Shown here: positions 13,225 to 13,310 of the stretch, piece after piece
How the letters are laid out: each line of letters starts with the position of its first letter
Position numbering within the stretch: the first letter of the stretch is position 1
Source of the DNA: WHSP01 sp964424945
GTDB taxonomy: Bacteria; Gemmatimonadota; Gemmatimonadetes; Longimicrobiales; Longimicrobiaceae
Assembly (NCBI GenBank): GCA_964424945.1
Contig: CAYRLB010000073.1
Span: 1 to 13,310, forward strand
Reading direction: 5' to 3'
DNA: 13,310 bases
Notes under the pieces: generated by a model
Database searches by the model: none
The model's input: only the letters and a program-made list of their open reading frames with translations
What the model was told of the DNA's origin: nothing
Position numbers and translations under genes: made by a program

Positions 13225-13310
13225 GTGCAAAGTCTGGCCGTCCTAAGTTTGCTTGCCCTGGTTCCGCTTCTGGCGGTCGGAGTCCTGCTGGTGGGCCTCC
13301 GCTGGCCGGC
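13225..13310 (+). CDS. lldP: Membrane protein, probably L-lactate permease, N-terminal fragment
   Basis: Only 28 codons are present before the window ends. The GTG start has a near-perfect GGGAGG ribosome-binding site six bases upstream. The peptide begins MQSLAVLSLLALVPLLAVG and ends LLVGLRWPA. The hydrophobic helix followed by GLRWPA matches, from memory, the N-terminus of L-lactate permease family proteins, which import lactate with protons across the inner membrane. The identification rests on very few residues; any polytopic membrane protein could start similarly. The inverted repeats upstream could regulate it. Confidence 0.6.
   Translation, partial: MQSLAVLSLLALVPLLAVGVLLVGLRWP

Overview
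The window is GC-rich, densely coded bacterial chromosome with GTG and TTG starts and Shine-Dalgarno sites. The gene content is housekeeping: pterin synthesis, DNA repair, envelope protease, two-component system, Nudix, phosphoglucomutase. There is no phage, IS, CRISPR, tRNA or rRNA. Small secreted proteins, an animal-like PTPS and this mixture are compatible with Gemmatimonadota or a related environmental phylum, but that assignment is a low-confidence inference.

Left part, minus strand (1-3955): an HtrA/DegP-type protease, endonuclease IV (nfo), a small exported or lipoprotein-like protein, then queD (PTPS family) and folE (cut by the window edge). A clean terminator hairpin separates degP from nfo. 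The 317-nt gap upstream of queD holds the most unusual structure I found. It has a near-consensus sigma70 promoter, about 200 nt predicted to fold into one long nested rod, and a minus-strand-specific intrinsic terminator just before the queD ribosome-binding site. It is either a free-standing small RNA (6S-like in architecture) or an attenuated leader of queD-folE.

Middle (3956-6118): degP is divergent from an OmpR-family regulator/histidine kinase pair that overlaps by ATGA. Their shared 181-bp gap carries four TTA triplets at 11, 11 and 10 bp, the periodicity expected of an OmpR-family operator. The layout suggests an envelope-stress module of CpxRA/CiaRH-HtrA type.

Right-middle (6215-10547): a convergent Nudix hydrolase, then a plus-strand run of three genes. 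These are a holin-like (PF07332-type) plus YihY/BrkB-type fusion membrane protein, an unrecognised 192-aa protein overlapping it by ATGA, and alpha-phosphoglucomutase (pgm, TTG start).

Right part (10575-13310): on the minus strand lie a possible winged-helix protein with an operator-like palindrome upstream, a small secreted beta-rich protein, and a beta-hydroxyacid dehydrogenase. Then comes 588 nt without a convincing gene, ending in a nested inverted-repeat leader in front of a plus-strand membrane protein, probably L-lactate permease, truncated by the window end.
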